This document shows positions 26,385 to 34,365 of a stretch of 64,000 bases of DNA, one piece after another. The notes beneath the pieces were generated by a model. That model saw only the letters and a program-made list of their open reading frames with translations. It was not told the origin of the DNA and did not search any database. Position 1 is the first letter of the stretch. Each line of letters opens with the position of its first letter. Source of the DNA: Flavobacterium poyangense (GTDB taxonomy: Bacteria > Bacteroidota > Bacteroidia > Flavobacteriales > Flavobacteriaceae); assembly GCF_011751075.1 (NCBI RefSeq), contig NZ_JAALLN010000002.1:633102-697101 (forward strand), written 5' to 3'. A program made the translations under genes and the position numbers.

Positions 26385-26905
26385 TGTAATTGTAATAATA
26401 ATTTATAATGAAGCAAATGTAACATATATATTCATATAAAAGACAGTGTGTTGTTAAATTTTTGTAAAAATTATTGATTTACAGTGTTTTTAGCATTTAT
26501 TTGATGTCTTGTTTGATATGTCGTAGCTTAAAAGGAGAATTCTTAAGGATATGTTAAAAAGTAGGAGCTTTTTTACTTTATAAAAAATCGTATTTTCTGA
26601 CAAATGTGGTTTTCGTACGTATTATTTTACTTTTTTACGCTGGGTTTTCCATCTTAGTGGCTTGATATGTTCTGATGAATTTTTGGTAAATCCGGTAGTG
26701 CAATTTGGGAAAATAACACTTAACAGACAGGAACATAGATTTTAGCTGTAAAAAAGAAATGCATTTCTGATTCATAGTTCAACTATGAGGCTTTCAACCT
26801 CGCTCAGACTGCGAATTGAAATTTTAAAGAAATGAAATGTCTTTTTTTAGTTTTAAAAACTATGTTCCTGTTTATGTTAAAATATAGTTAGAAGCGATAA
26901 AGCAA
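26385..26905. other. Intergenic region with one long imperfect hairpin
   Basis: No gene is supported here. From 26728 to 26870 an imperfect inverted repeat is seen: 'caggaacatagattttagc' on the left and 'aaaactatgttcctg' on the right, with 'catagttcaactatg' near the loop. It lies downstream of aspS (minus strand) and upstream of the cold-shock gene. It has the same build as the other intergenic word repeats but different words. Confidence 0.5.
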
Positions 26906-28660
26906 TTATTGCGCTAAAGCTACTTTTATGTTTAATTCTTTTAATTGAGCATCATCAATTGTAGCCGGGGCATCAATCATTACATCACGTCCTGAATTGT
27001 TTTTAGGAAATGCGATAAAGTCTCTAATAGTTTCCTGACCACCCAAAATAGCAACTAAACGATCCAGTCCAAAAGCTAAACCTCCGTGTGGTGGTGCGCC
27101 AAATTGGAAAGCGTCCATTAAGAAACCAAATTGTGCTTTTGCTTCTTCTTCTGTAAAGCCTAAGTATTTAAACATTAATTGTTGTGTCTCTTTATCGTGA
27201 ATACGAATAGATCCTCCTCCAATTTCGTTTCCGTTTAAAACCATATCGTAAGCATTTGCGCGAACTTTTCCCGGATCTGTTGGTAATAAATGTAAATCTT
27301 CCGGTTTTGGAGAGGTAAACGGGTGGTGCATAGCATGGTAACGACCGCTTTCTTCATCTAATTCCAATAATGGGAAATCTACTACCCAAAGCGGAGCAAA
27401 TTCTTCCGGTTTACGCAATCCTAAACGAGTCGCCAATTCCATACGAAGTGCTGAAAGTTGTGCACGTGTTTTGTTAGCCGGACCTGAAAGTACAAAAATC
27501 ATATCGCCAGGTTTTGCAGCTGTAATTTTTGCCCATTGTGCCAAATCATCCTGATCGTAAAATTTATCTACAGATGATTTGTAAGTTCCATCGTCATTGC
27601 ATTTAGCGTACACCATTCCTGATGCTCCAACTTGCGGACGTTTAACCCAGTCAATCAAAGCATCAATTTCTTTACGTGTATAATTTCCTGCTCCCGGAAC
27701 TGCAATACCCACAACAAGTTCAGCAGCATTAAAAACAGGGAATTCTTTGTGTTGTGCAAACTCGTTCAATTCTCCAAATTCCATTCCGAAACGAATGTCC
27801 GGTTTGTCATTTCCATAGGTCTTCATAGCGTAGTCGTAGGTAATTCTTGGGAACTTGTCTACTTCAACCCCTTTGATTTCTTTTAGTAAATGTCTTGTCA
27901 ATCCTTCAAAAACATTCAAAATGTCTTCTTGCTCCACAAATGCCATTTCACAGTCGATTTGAGTAAACTCAGGCTGACGGTCTGCACGTAAATCTTCATC
28001 ACGGAAACATTTTACGATTTGGAAGTATTTGTCCATTCCACCCACCATCAACAATTGTTTGAAAGTTTGCGGAGACTGTGGTAACGCATAAAATTGTCCT
28101 TCGTTCATACGGCTTGGTACGACGAAATCTCTTGCGCCTTCCGGAGTTGATTTGATTAAGTAAGGTGTTTCCACTTCACAGAAATCCAAATCAGATAAGT
28201 ATTTACGAACTTCCATCGCTACTTTGTGACGGAATAATAAACTGTTTTTTACAGGATTTCTTCTAATGTCCAGATAACGGTATTTCATTCGGATGTCTTC
28301 TCCACCATCAGTTTCATCTTCAATAGTGAACGGAGGTGTTAAAGCAGCGTTTAAAATAGTTAGTTCAGAAACTAAAATTTCGATATCACCGGTTGGGATG
28401 TTTTTGTTTTTGGCTTCACGCTCAATAACAGTTCCTTTTACCTGAATTACAAATTCTCTTCCAAGTGTTTTTGCCAGTTCAAAGACCGTTTTGTCGGTGC
28501 GAACTTCGTCGAAAATAAGTTGTGTAATTCCATAGCGGTCGCGTAAATCAACCCAGTTCATAAATCCTTTATCGCGTGATTTTTGAACCCAACCCGCTAG
28601 TGTAACTTCCGTATTAATATTTGAGGCGTTTAACTCGCCACAATTATGACTTCTATACAT
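26906..28660 (-). CDS. aspS: Aspartyl-tRNA synthetase
   Basis: The class II synthetase charges tRNA-Asp. The 584-residue protein has the N-terminal OB-fold anticodon-binding domain ([22 protein letters not shown]), motif 2 ([18 protein letters not shown]), the bacterial insertion domain GAD, and motif 3 ([15 protein letters not shown]). The start is placed at 28660 (MYRSHNCG), because a TACTTTTG -7 box on the minus strand (28686-28679) puts the earlier in-frame ATG at 28693 upstream of the transcript. The C-terminus ends normally. Confidence 0.96.
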   Translation of the reverse strand: MYRSHNCGELNASNINTEVTLAGWVQKSRDKGFMNWVDLRDRYGITQLIFDEVRTDKTVFELAKTLGREFVIQVKGTVIEREAKNKNIPTGDIEILVSELTILNAALTPPFTIEDETDGGEDIRMKYRYLDIRRNPVKNSLLFRHKVAMEVRKYLSDLDFCEVETPYLIKSTPEGARDFVVPSRMNEGQFYALPQSPQTFKQLLMVGGMDKYFQIVKCFRDEDLRADRQPEFTQIDCEMAFVEQEDILNVFEGLTRHLLKEIKGVEVDKFPRITYDYAMKTYGNDKPDIRFGMEFGELNEFAQHKEFPVFNAAELVVGIAVPGAGNYTRKEIDALIDWVKRPQVGASGMVYAKCNDDGTYKSSVDKFYDQDDLAQWAKITAAKPGDMIFVLSGPANKTRAQLSALRMELATRLGLRKPEEFAPLWVVDFPLLELDEESGRYHAMHHPFTSPKPEDLHLLPTDPGKVRANAYDMVLNGNEIGGGSIRIHDKETQQLMFKYLGFTEEEAKAQFGFLMDAFQFGAPPHGGLAFGLDRLVAILGGQETIRDFIAFPKNNSGRDVMIDAPATIDDAQLKELNIKVALAQ

Positions 28661-28817
28661 GATCAAAATTTTAGATTGCAAAAGTAAACACAAAATTCAA
28701 ATTAATATAGTAAAGTGATAACTTGCTGCTTATAATTTTGAAATATTTTGTTAACGGATAAATTTTAGATAAGTAAATTCTTTAAATTTGAATACTAAAA
28801 ACCAACTATAAATACAT

Positions 28818-29813
28818 ATGAAAAAGCTTTTTGTTACCGGTTTATTGGTTCTTACCGCCCTCAACGGTATAGCTCAGACCAAAAACCAAATTAAATTTAC
28901 CGCTAAAATTGCGAATAGAAATAGTGATACACTAGTTATTAAAGGACCTAACAATTTTAAACAAGTTATTCCGATTAATAAAAAAGAAATTTTTGTTGCT
29001 TCTTTTACTGCTCCAAAAGGGTTCTATCGTTTTTCTGACGGAGTAGAGTCTTCGAATTTATACCTGAAACCCGGTTCTGAAGTCAATCTGACAATGAATG
29101 CCAAAGAATTTGACGAAACCATTATCTACAAAGGAAAAGGAACAAACGAAAGTAACTTTTTAGCGCAACAAGCTTTAAAAGATGAAAAATTTGCTGAAGA
29201 AGCATTTGCTAAAGAGGCTGCTGAGTTTACAGCCTTATTAGAAGGAAAGAAAAAAACAGATTTAGAAAATATTGAAAAAGGCGATTTTGATGCTGAGTTT
29301 AAAGCAGGTGCAAAAAAATCGGTTGAAAAATTCCATGCATTCGCCGCTCAGCAGTACGAAAGTGACGCTGCAGTGAAAAAGTTAAAAGGAACTGTCTCTG
29401 CTGATTTTGATTATGAAAATCACAAAGGAGGTAAAACAAAACTTTCTGATTTAAAAGGCAAATATGTTTATATTGATCTTTGGGCAACTTGGTGTGGGCC
29501 TTGCAGAGCTGAAATTCCTTTTTTGAAAAAAATTGAAGAAAAGTATCATGGAAAAAATATTGAATTTGTGAGTGTTTCTGTTGATGCGGTAAAAGATCAC
29601 GATAAATGGCAGAAATTTGTATCGGATAAACAGTTGGGAGGCGTTCAGTTGTTTTCTGATAATGAATGGAAATCTGCATTTGTAACCAGTTATAATGTAA
29701 CGGGAATTCCGAGGTTTATTCTTATTGATCCTCAGGGGAATATATTGGATCCCGATGCAGAAAGGCCGTCTTCTCCGGAACTTTTAACACAATTAGATGC
29801 TTTATTGAACTAA
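28818..29813 (+). CDS. TlpA-like periplasmic thiol-disulfide protein
   Basis: The 331-residue protein has a signal peptide (1-20), an N-terminal domain of about 180 residues of the kind found in Bacteroidota thioredoxins (DUF4369-like, not certain) and a C-terminal TlpA/AhpC-type thioredoxin domain with WCGPC at 225-229 and the cis-Pro loop GIPRF. It would reduce or form disulfides in the periplasm. A TAAATTTG -7 box (28783-28790) lies 27 bp before the start. It ends before a clear terminator at 29870. Confidence 0.9.
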   Translation: MKKLFVTGLLVLTALNGIAQTKNQIKFTAKIANRNSDTLVIKGPNNFKQVIPINKKEIFVASFTAPKGFYRFSDGVESSNLYLKPGSEVNLTMNAKEFDETIIYKGKGTNESNFLAQQALKDEKFAEEAFAKEAAEFTALLEGKKKTDLENIEKGDFDAEFKAGAKKSVEKFHAFAAQQYESDAAVKKLKGTVSADFDYENHKGGKTKLSDLKGKYVYIDLWATWCGPCRAEIPFLKKIEEKYHGKNIEFVSVSVDAVKDHDKWQKFVSDKQLGGVQLFSDNEWKSAFVTSYNVTGIPRFILIDPQGNILDPDAERPSSPELLTQLDALLN

Positions 29814-29870
29814 TTTTCCAGCGAAATTTAAAACGTTGTGGTAAATTAAGTCTTCGTTAAAATACCAGTA

Positions 29871-29898
29871 AAACCAGTGCCTGAGCACTGGTTTTTTT
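29871..29898 (+). terminator. Terminator of the thioredoxin gene
   Basis: The arms AAACCAGTGC and GCACTGGTTT enclose a CTGA loop and are followed by a T-run; textbook intrinsic terminator 57 bp after the stop. Confidence 0.9.
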
Positions 29899-30023
29899 GT
29901 ATAGAACTGATTTCCAATGTTAAGTTTTTATTCAATGTTACCAAATTGTTAAGTAAAAGTTTTTTTAATGTAAACAATTAACTATATTTGATAAAGATTT
30001 GATAACATTAATACCTACGAGAT

Positions 30024-30371
30024 ATGAAAAAGTGTGTAATTTTAGTTGCAATATTGTTCTCTGGAATTTTAGTTGCACAAGAAACAAACCCTGAATTGGA
30101 AGCAGTTGGAAACAAAGTAAAAGCTACTTATTACTATGAAAATGGTAATGTACAACAAGAAGGTTTCTTTAAGGATGGTAAATTAGATGGAGTTTGGGTA
30201 TCATATGATGAAAGAGGAAATAAAAAAGCAGTTGGTGAATATACAGATGGTGTGAAAACCGGTAAATGGATTTTCTTCAATGAGAATAACCTTTGCGAAG
30301 TTGCTTTTGAAAACAGCAAAGTAAGTTCTGTTAAGAACTTGCAGAGAAATGCTTTAGCAAACAGAAATTAA
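30024..30371 (+). CDS. Small secreted MORN-repeat protein
   Basis: The 115-residue product has a signal peptide (1-18) and two or three MORN-type (YwqK-like) repeats, for example YYENGNVQQEGFFKDGKLDG (residues 37-56) and GNKKAVGEYTDGVKTGKW. Such proteins often occur as short exported or surface proteins in Flavobacteria; no reaction is known. A TATATTTG -7 box lies at 29983-29990. It is monocistronic and followed by a terminator. Confidence 0.85.
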   Translation: MKKCVILVAILFSGILVAQETNPELEAVGNKVKATYYYENGNVQQEGFFKDGKLDGVWVSYDERGNKKAVGEYTDGVKTGKWIFFNENNLCEVAFENSKVSSVKNLQRNALANRN

Positions 30372-30393
30372 TAAGATTTCAAATAATTTAGGG

Positions 30394-30421
30394 AGCCGTT
30401 TCAATAGAGACGGCTTTTTTT
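30394..30421 (+). terminator. Terminator of the MORN protein gene
   Basis: AGCCGT and ACGGCT arms, eight-base loop and a T-run, 22 bp after the stop codon. Confidence 0.85.
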
Positions 30422-30452
30422 ATTGTATGAGAATATTAATATTGTTTCTGTG

Positions 30453-30617
30453 TCTCGCAAAGGCGCAAAGTTTTTTTTTAAAACTCACGCAGATTCAGCA
30501 GATTTAGCGGATTTGTTTTCTATAAAATAAGATTTTTTTTGATTTTGTTTTTCGGAAAAAATAATCTGTTAAATCTGCTGAATCTGCGTGCAAAAAAAAC
30601 TTTGCGACTTTGCGACT
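30453..30617. repeat. Intergenic inverted repeat, 'ACGCAGATT' family copy 4
   Basis: Outer arms 'tcgcaaaggcgcaaagt' and 'actttgcgactttgcgac'; inner arms 'cacgcagattcagcagattt' and 'aaatctgctgaatctgcgtg'. The inner arms are perfect complements over 20 bases, so a stable cruciform or RNA hairpin is possible. Confidence 0.75.
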
Positions 30618-30666
30618 TCGGGAGCAAATATGTCAACGAAATAGGGAGCAGGTTCTTTTCTAAACC

Positions 30667-31773
30667 TTAGTTTTTTTTGGATTTTTTTCTTCTTCCAAAC
30701 CAAATCACAAAACCTGTTACAGGCAAGGCAGCAGCAATTAGGCTTGCAGTAAAGGCAATGATTTTTCCGGGTAGATCTAAAATTTGTCCGGTGTGAATGC
30801 CGTAATTCATTTCTACTACCTGCAAACCTAGGGTTTTGGTATGGTAAGGGATGCTCTGAATTAGTTTTCCATCGCCCGGATGGAAATAATAATTACTCTG
30901 GTGATCAAATCGTAAAGCGTGCGGATAAGCGCCGGTGTTGATAAGATCTCCTTTGTTTTGCGGAAACATTACGTAAAACATTTCGGCTTTTGGCTGCTGT
31001 TGCATGGTTGCTATAAAAGCTTTATCTACAGCAAGGATATTATTTTTTGCAAATTTTGTAGTGTCAATCGTTGGGGCTTTTGTTTCCATAGCTTTATCTC
31101 CGCCAAAGTTGAATGTTTTGTAAATCCCGTCACCCACCCATTCGTAAGTAAAAGTTAATCCGGTGATGGCTATGATAACCGCAATAATTGAAATATAAAA
31201 TCCCGAGGTGTTGTGCCAGTCGTAATTGACACGACGCCATTTGGCCGACCATTTTACGGTAAAGCTTCTTTTGATATCACTTTTTCTTTTGGGCCACCAC
31301 TGTATTAATCCCGAAATGACTAACAGTATGAAGATAATAGTGGCACCGCCAATAATATGTTTTCCGATATAGTCGGGCAAAAGTAAATACAAATGAATGT
31401 ATTCGACAATAATGAAAAAATCAGTTTCAGGATTTTCTGTTTTTAAATACTTACCGTTGTAGGGATTGAAATACAGATATTCGTTTTTGGTGTCGGTAAA
31501 GGTGTAGACAATTGCAGATCGGTTTTTGCCGTAATAGGAAACCATCGATACTTTGTTTTCTGGAGCAATTTGTTTCGCCTTTTGCTCTAAAACAGATGGC
31601 AAAAGAAAGGGTTTGTTTTGCGGTTCTACAATACGCCATTCTTTTCGGGTAATGTCTTTGATTTCGTCATGAAAACAAAACAGGCAACCGGTAACACTTA
31701 CAATAAAAACAATAAGCCCGGAAATTAATCCGAGCCATTTGTGTATAAAACGTATTTGTTTTGTAAATGCCAT
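30667..31773 (-). CDS. PepSY-associated membrane protein (iron/siderophore locus)
   Basis: The 368-residue protein has four main membrane segments and periplasmic PepSY-type domains; the first helix (about 13-35) is preceded by His11 in RFIHKWLGLISG, the typical beginning of PepSY_TM proteins such as PiuB and siderophore reductases. A role in reducing or releasing iron from siderophores is inferred from family and neighbours. I set the start at 31773: a promoter (TTG, 19 bases, TACTTTTG) ends at 31803, so the ATG at 31830 lies within the promoter. It is separated from the PepSY gene at 32113 by a repeat. Confidence 0.88.
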   Translation of the reverse strand: MAFTKQIRFIHKWLGLISGLIVFIVSVTGCLFCFHDEIKDITRKEWRIVEPQNKPFLLPSVLEQKAKQIAPENKVSMVSYYGKNRSAIVYTFTDTKNEYLYFNPYNGKYLKTENPETDFFIIVEYIHLYLLLPDYIGKHIIGGATIIFILLVISGLIQWWPKRKSDIKRSFTVKWSAKWRRVNYDWHNTSGFYISIIAVIIAITGLTFTYEWVGDGIYKTFNFGGDKAMETKAPTIDTTKFAKNNILAVDKAFIATMQQQPKAEMFYVMFPQNKGDLINTGAYPHALRFDHQSNYYFHPGDGKLIQSIPYHTKTLGLQVVEMNYGIHTGQILDLPGKIIAFTASLIAAALPVTGFVIWFGRRKKSKKN

Positions 31774-31802
31774 TTGATGAATTGCGAAATACCTGCAAAA
31801 GG

Positions 31803-31832
31803 CAAAAGTAATTCTAAATGTGCAATCCACAA
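31803..31832 (-). promoter_or_regulatory. Promoter of the PepSY gene with a possible Fur half-site
   Basis: On the minus strand TTG (31832-31830) and TACTTTTG (31810-31803) are 19 bases apart and match the Bacteroidota consensus. Between them lies ATTCTAAAT (plus strand, 31811-31819). The same nine bases occur before the TonB receptor promoter at 36857-36865. An iron-dependent repressor could bind here; this is inference. Confidence 0.55.
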
Positions 31833-31904
31833 ATTATATGTGTTTATTTTAACTTACCGGGTTTGATTCGCAAGGATTAGGTTTGTTGTTATGCTTCAAA
31901 TATT

Positions 31905-32092
31905 TCTCGCCAAGTCGCCAAGTCGCGGAGTTTTTTATAACTCACGCAGATTTTGCAGATTTAGCTGATTTGCGTTCTATAAAAAAAGATTATTCTTTGG
32001 ATTTAGTCTTCCGCAGGAAACAACTCAAATAAATCTGCGGGATCTGCAAAATCTGCGTGCAAAAAACTTGGCGACTTGGCGTCTTTGCGAGA
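31905..32092. repeat. Intergenic inverted repeat, 'ACGCAGATT' family copy 5
   Basis: Outer arms 'ctcgccaagtcgccaagtcg' and 'cttggcgacttggcgtcttt'; inner arms 'cacgcagattttgcagattt' and 'aaatctgcgggatctgc' with 'aaaatctgcgtg' behind. It fills most of the gap between the two PepSY genes. Confidence 0.75.
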
Positions 32093-32112
32093 TTTTTCCA
32101 TAAGGCTGTGAT

Positions 32113-33660
32113 TTATTGACTCTGTACCTTTTTTAATTTAAAAGAAACATAGAGTGTAATCGCGGCTAAAACAATCCAGAAAATATCAATAAAGAAAATC
32201 TGAATCTGATTGTTGGCAAATGTTTTCCAAAACCAGTTTCCGGTGCAGATACCATTTGTTATCGGGACTAAGAAGCCTAAAATACTTCCGGAAATCAGAG
32301 ACCATTTATTGGTGAAATTAATGTCTCTTTTGATTAGAAAGAAGATAGTCAGTACCAACCAGCTGATAAAATAGACGCTGTAAATATTGTTTTGAGTAAG
32401 AGGATAAAATATTTTATTTACAATAAAAGCAAGTGCAGTAACCGGATACATGCTCAGACAAAGTGCTAAATAAATACGTACTACGGAGTTGTTAAAACGA
32501 CGTTTTTTCTCCGGCATATTTTTCTTGTCTCTGGCCACCAGCCAAATCATAACTCCCGATATAATTACAAAACAAGTAATAATACCAAGTACAAAACTGA
32601 TTATCCTAAGAGCGTATCCACCATAATCACCAAAGTGAATGCGGTACAGGACATTTTTAACTCCGTCTAAGTATTTGTTTTCGGTGATCGGGTCTTTTTT
32701 AGCAATGACTTTACCGGTTGCAACGTTGTAAATTACTTTTCCAAAGGCTGTAAATTTTTTATCATAAGGCAATTCTCCTTCCACGATAACATGCATGCTG
32801 TTGTCACCGTAGTTTTGAATTTGAACGCTGGTGATTTCAAAATCTTTCCAGTTGCTTTTGGTTTTCGCTACAAATTCATTAATGTTAAAAGGGTTTGCTA
32901 ATTTTTTATTTTCAAATTTAAACTCCGGATTGTTGTATTCCAGATCATCGTATAATTTGTTTTGATCGCCTTTGTATAAAGCCATAACGCTTGGTGCTAC
33001 AATAAGCAGTTTGATCATAAAAAAAGCTCCGGTAACAGCATATACAAATTGAAAAGGCAGTCCAATCATTCCCAATGCGGTGTGGGCATCAGTCCATAGT
33101 GTTTTTAGTTTTTCTTTTGGTCGAAAGATGTAGAAATTAGATACAATTTTATTCCAGTGTAATAAAACTCCGGTCACAATTGCAAACAAGAAGAATAATG
33201 CGGTAAAACCCGAAAGATAATAACCAACGGGATAAGGAATTTGTGCCAGAAAATGTAGGCGGTATAAAAACTCTCCTAAAGAATAAGCTTCTTCATAGGT
33301 TTGTGTTTTGAGATTCTGTGTATGCAAATAAAAAAACTGGCCTTCTTTTAGTTTAGCGGGAGCCAAAGAGTCTTTGGTGCCTTCCATGTAAACGTTAACA
33401 CGATTTTCGTTTGTGGCTTTAGAGATAGAGATATTTCTCCCGTGTAAAGTATATCTTTTGTCTAAAGTGTCTAAAGTTGCATTGTAATTGAGTTGAATTT
33501 CTTTGGTGATAGGAGCAGTCTCGCCTCGTTCCCAGTTGATTATTTCATCTTTGAAAAAGGAAAAGGATCCGGCGAAGAAAATAACAAACAACACCACGCT
33601 TATCACAATACCACTTACGGTATGTGTATGAAAATAGATATTATAGTTTCTGTTGTTCAT
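32113..33660 (-). CDS. PepSY domain membrane protein, long form
   Basis: The 515-residue protein has an N-terminal membrane helix (about 15-34), a large periplasmic part with PepSY features (WKDFEITSVQIQNYGDNSMHVIVEG, about residues 270-295), and several further helices including a C-terminal four-helix extension. It resembles FoxB/FhuF-type inner-membrane reductases that go with siderophore receptors. His12 and His14 at the start (IYFHTHTVSG) may bind haem, as in related proteins. It lies three bases after the small membrane gene upstream, so it is in one operon with both small genes. Confidence 0.86.
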   Translation of the reverse strand: MNNRNYNIYFHTHTVSGIVISVVLFVIFFAGSFSFFKDEIINWERGETAPITKEIQLNYNATLDTLDKRYTLHGRNISISKATNENRVNVYMEGTKDSLAPAKLKEGQFFYLHTQNLKTQTYEEAYSLGEFLYRLHFLAQIPYPVGYYLSGFTALFFLFAIVTGVLLHWNKIVSNFYIFRPKEKLKTLWTDAHTALGMIGLPFQFVYAVTGAFFMIKLLIVAPSVMALYKGDQNKLYDDLEYNNPEFKFENKKLANPFNINEFVAKTKSNWKDFEITSVQIQNYGDNSMHVIVEGELPYDKKFTAFGKVIYNVATGKVIAKKDPITENKYLDGVKNVLYRIHFGDYGGYALRIISFVLGIITCFVIISGVMIWLVARDKKNMPEKKRRFNNSVVRIYLALCLSMYPVTALAFIVNKIFYPLTQNNIYSVYFISWLVLTIFFLIKRDINFTNKWSLISGSILGFLVPITNGICTGNWFWKTFANNQIQIFFIDIFWIVLAAITLYVSFKLKKVQSQ

Positions 33661-33663
33661 TAG

Positions 33664-33966
33664 TTATTTGGTAATAGGATTATAGGTTTGTCCGAGATAG
33701 ATGATGCCGCAGAAAATCAGGGTAAGTAAAAGGTATATTCCCCAAATTTTTAATCCGCTTTTTGCTAAGAAGGCCACTACCATCAGAGCAACCCAAAGGA
33801 TAAAACCTGAAAAAGCCATGGTCATAATCACATTTACATGATTCATCCAGGAGGCCAAAGCCAAGTGGAAGGTTACAGAAACGAAATAGCCGCCAAGTAT
33901 GGCAGCTGATATTTTTAGGAAACGCTGCCATTTAGACTGCGTAAGGTATTTAGGATTTGCCGGCAT
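33664..33966 (-). CDS. Small membrane protein, DUF3649-like
   Basis: A 100-residue protein with three membrane helices. The KISAAILGGYFVSVTFHLAL helix and a later AFLAKSGLKIWG resemble the DUF3649 proteins that sit beside siderophore receptors and PepSY proteins in Proteobacteria; I recall that pattern but cannot search it. Function unknown, presumably a helper in ferric-siderophore handling. Three bases separate it from each neighbour. Confidence 0.7.
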   Translation of the reverse strand: MPANPKYLTQSKWQRFLKISAAILGGYFVSVTFHLALASWMNHVNVIMTMAFSGFILWVALMVVAFLAKSGLKIWGIYLLLTLIFCGIIYLGQTYNPITK

Positions 33967-33969
33967 ATT

Positions 33970-34302
33970 TTAATAATAATAAATTTCTATAACTCCTGTC
34001 AGAATAAAAAGTAGCGCAACTGCTTTGCTGTTTATGACTTTTAAAGGCGTAAGTATAATTATTAAACTTCCAATAGTCATTAGTTGTATAAAAAACAACA
34101 AAGTTCCTGAGCCTAATGCAGTAGTAAATAGCCAAAAAGAATAAGCCAAAAGAAGAAAAAATAATCCGGTAATTTTGGTTTGTTTGGGGTTGTTGTTCAT
34201 CCATTTTTCGAAGCTGTAGTTGTAAGTCAGCGCCGCTCTTTTGGAGGTATAATAAAACATATAAAAAGAGATAAAAACGAAAAGGCTGGCTATTGTTATC
34301 AT
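33970..34302 (-). CDS. Small membrane protein, DUF3325-like
   Basis: A 110-residue protein with about three to four membrane helices (for example TGLFFLLLAYSFWLFTTALG, residues 45-64). Size and position match DUF3325 proteins from siderophore-uptake loci of Proteobacteria. No reaction is known. It is the first gene after the terminator-like hairpin behind the receptor gene. Confidence 0.65.
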   Translation of the reverse strand: MITIASLFVFISFYMFYYTSKRAALTYNYSFEKWMNNNPKQTKITGLFFLLLAYSFWLFTTALGSGTLLFFIQLMTIGSLIIILTPLKVINSKAVALLFILTGVIEIYYY

Positions 34303-34317
34303 GGTTTTATAAATTTT

Positions 34318-34355
34318 AAAGACATCTTTCTGTAGTTTGGCAGAAAGATGTCTTT
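34318..34355 (-). terminator. Hairpin between the receptor gene and the accessory genes
   Basis: A 15-bp perfect stem (34318-34332 with 34341-34355) with an 8-base loop lies 11 bp after the receptor stop. The minus strand continues TTTAAAATTTATAAAACC, so termination may be partial; it would lower the level of the four downstream genes relative to the receptor. Confidence 0.7.
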
Positions 34356-34365
34356 GTGCTTTTTA

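Noticed and set aside
26385..26905. Cold-shock thermosensor leader or riboswitch
   Set aside because: I see an imperfect hairpin but no conserved cold-box or riboswitch core, and the hairpin is far from the cold-shock gene start.
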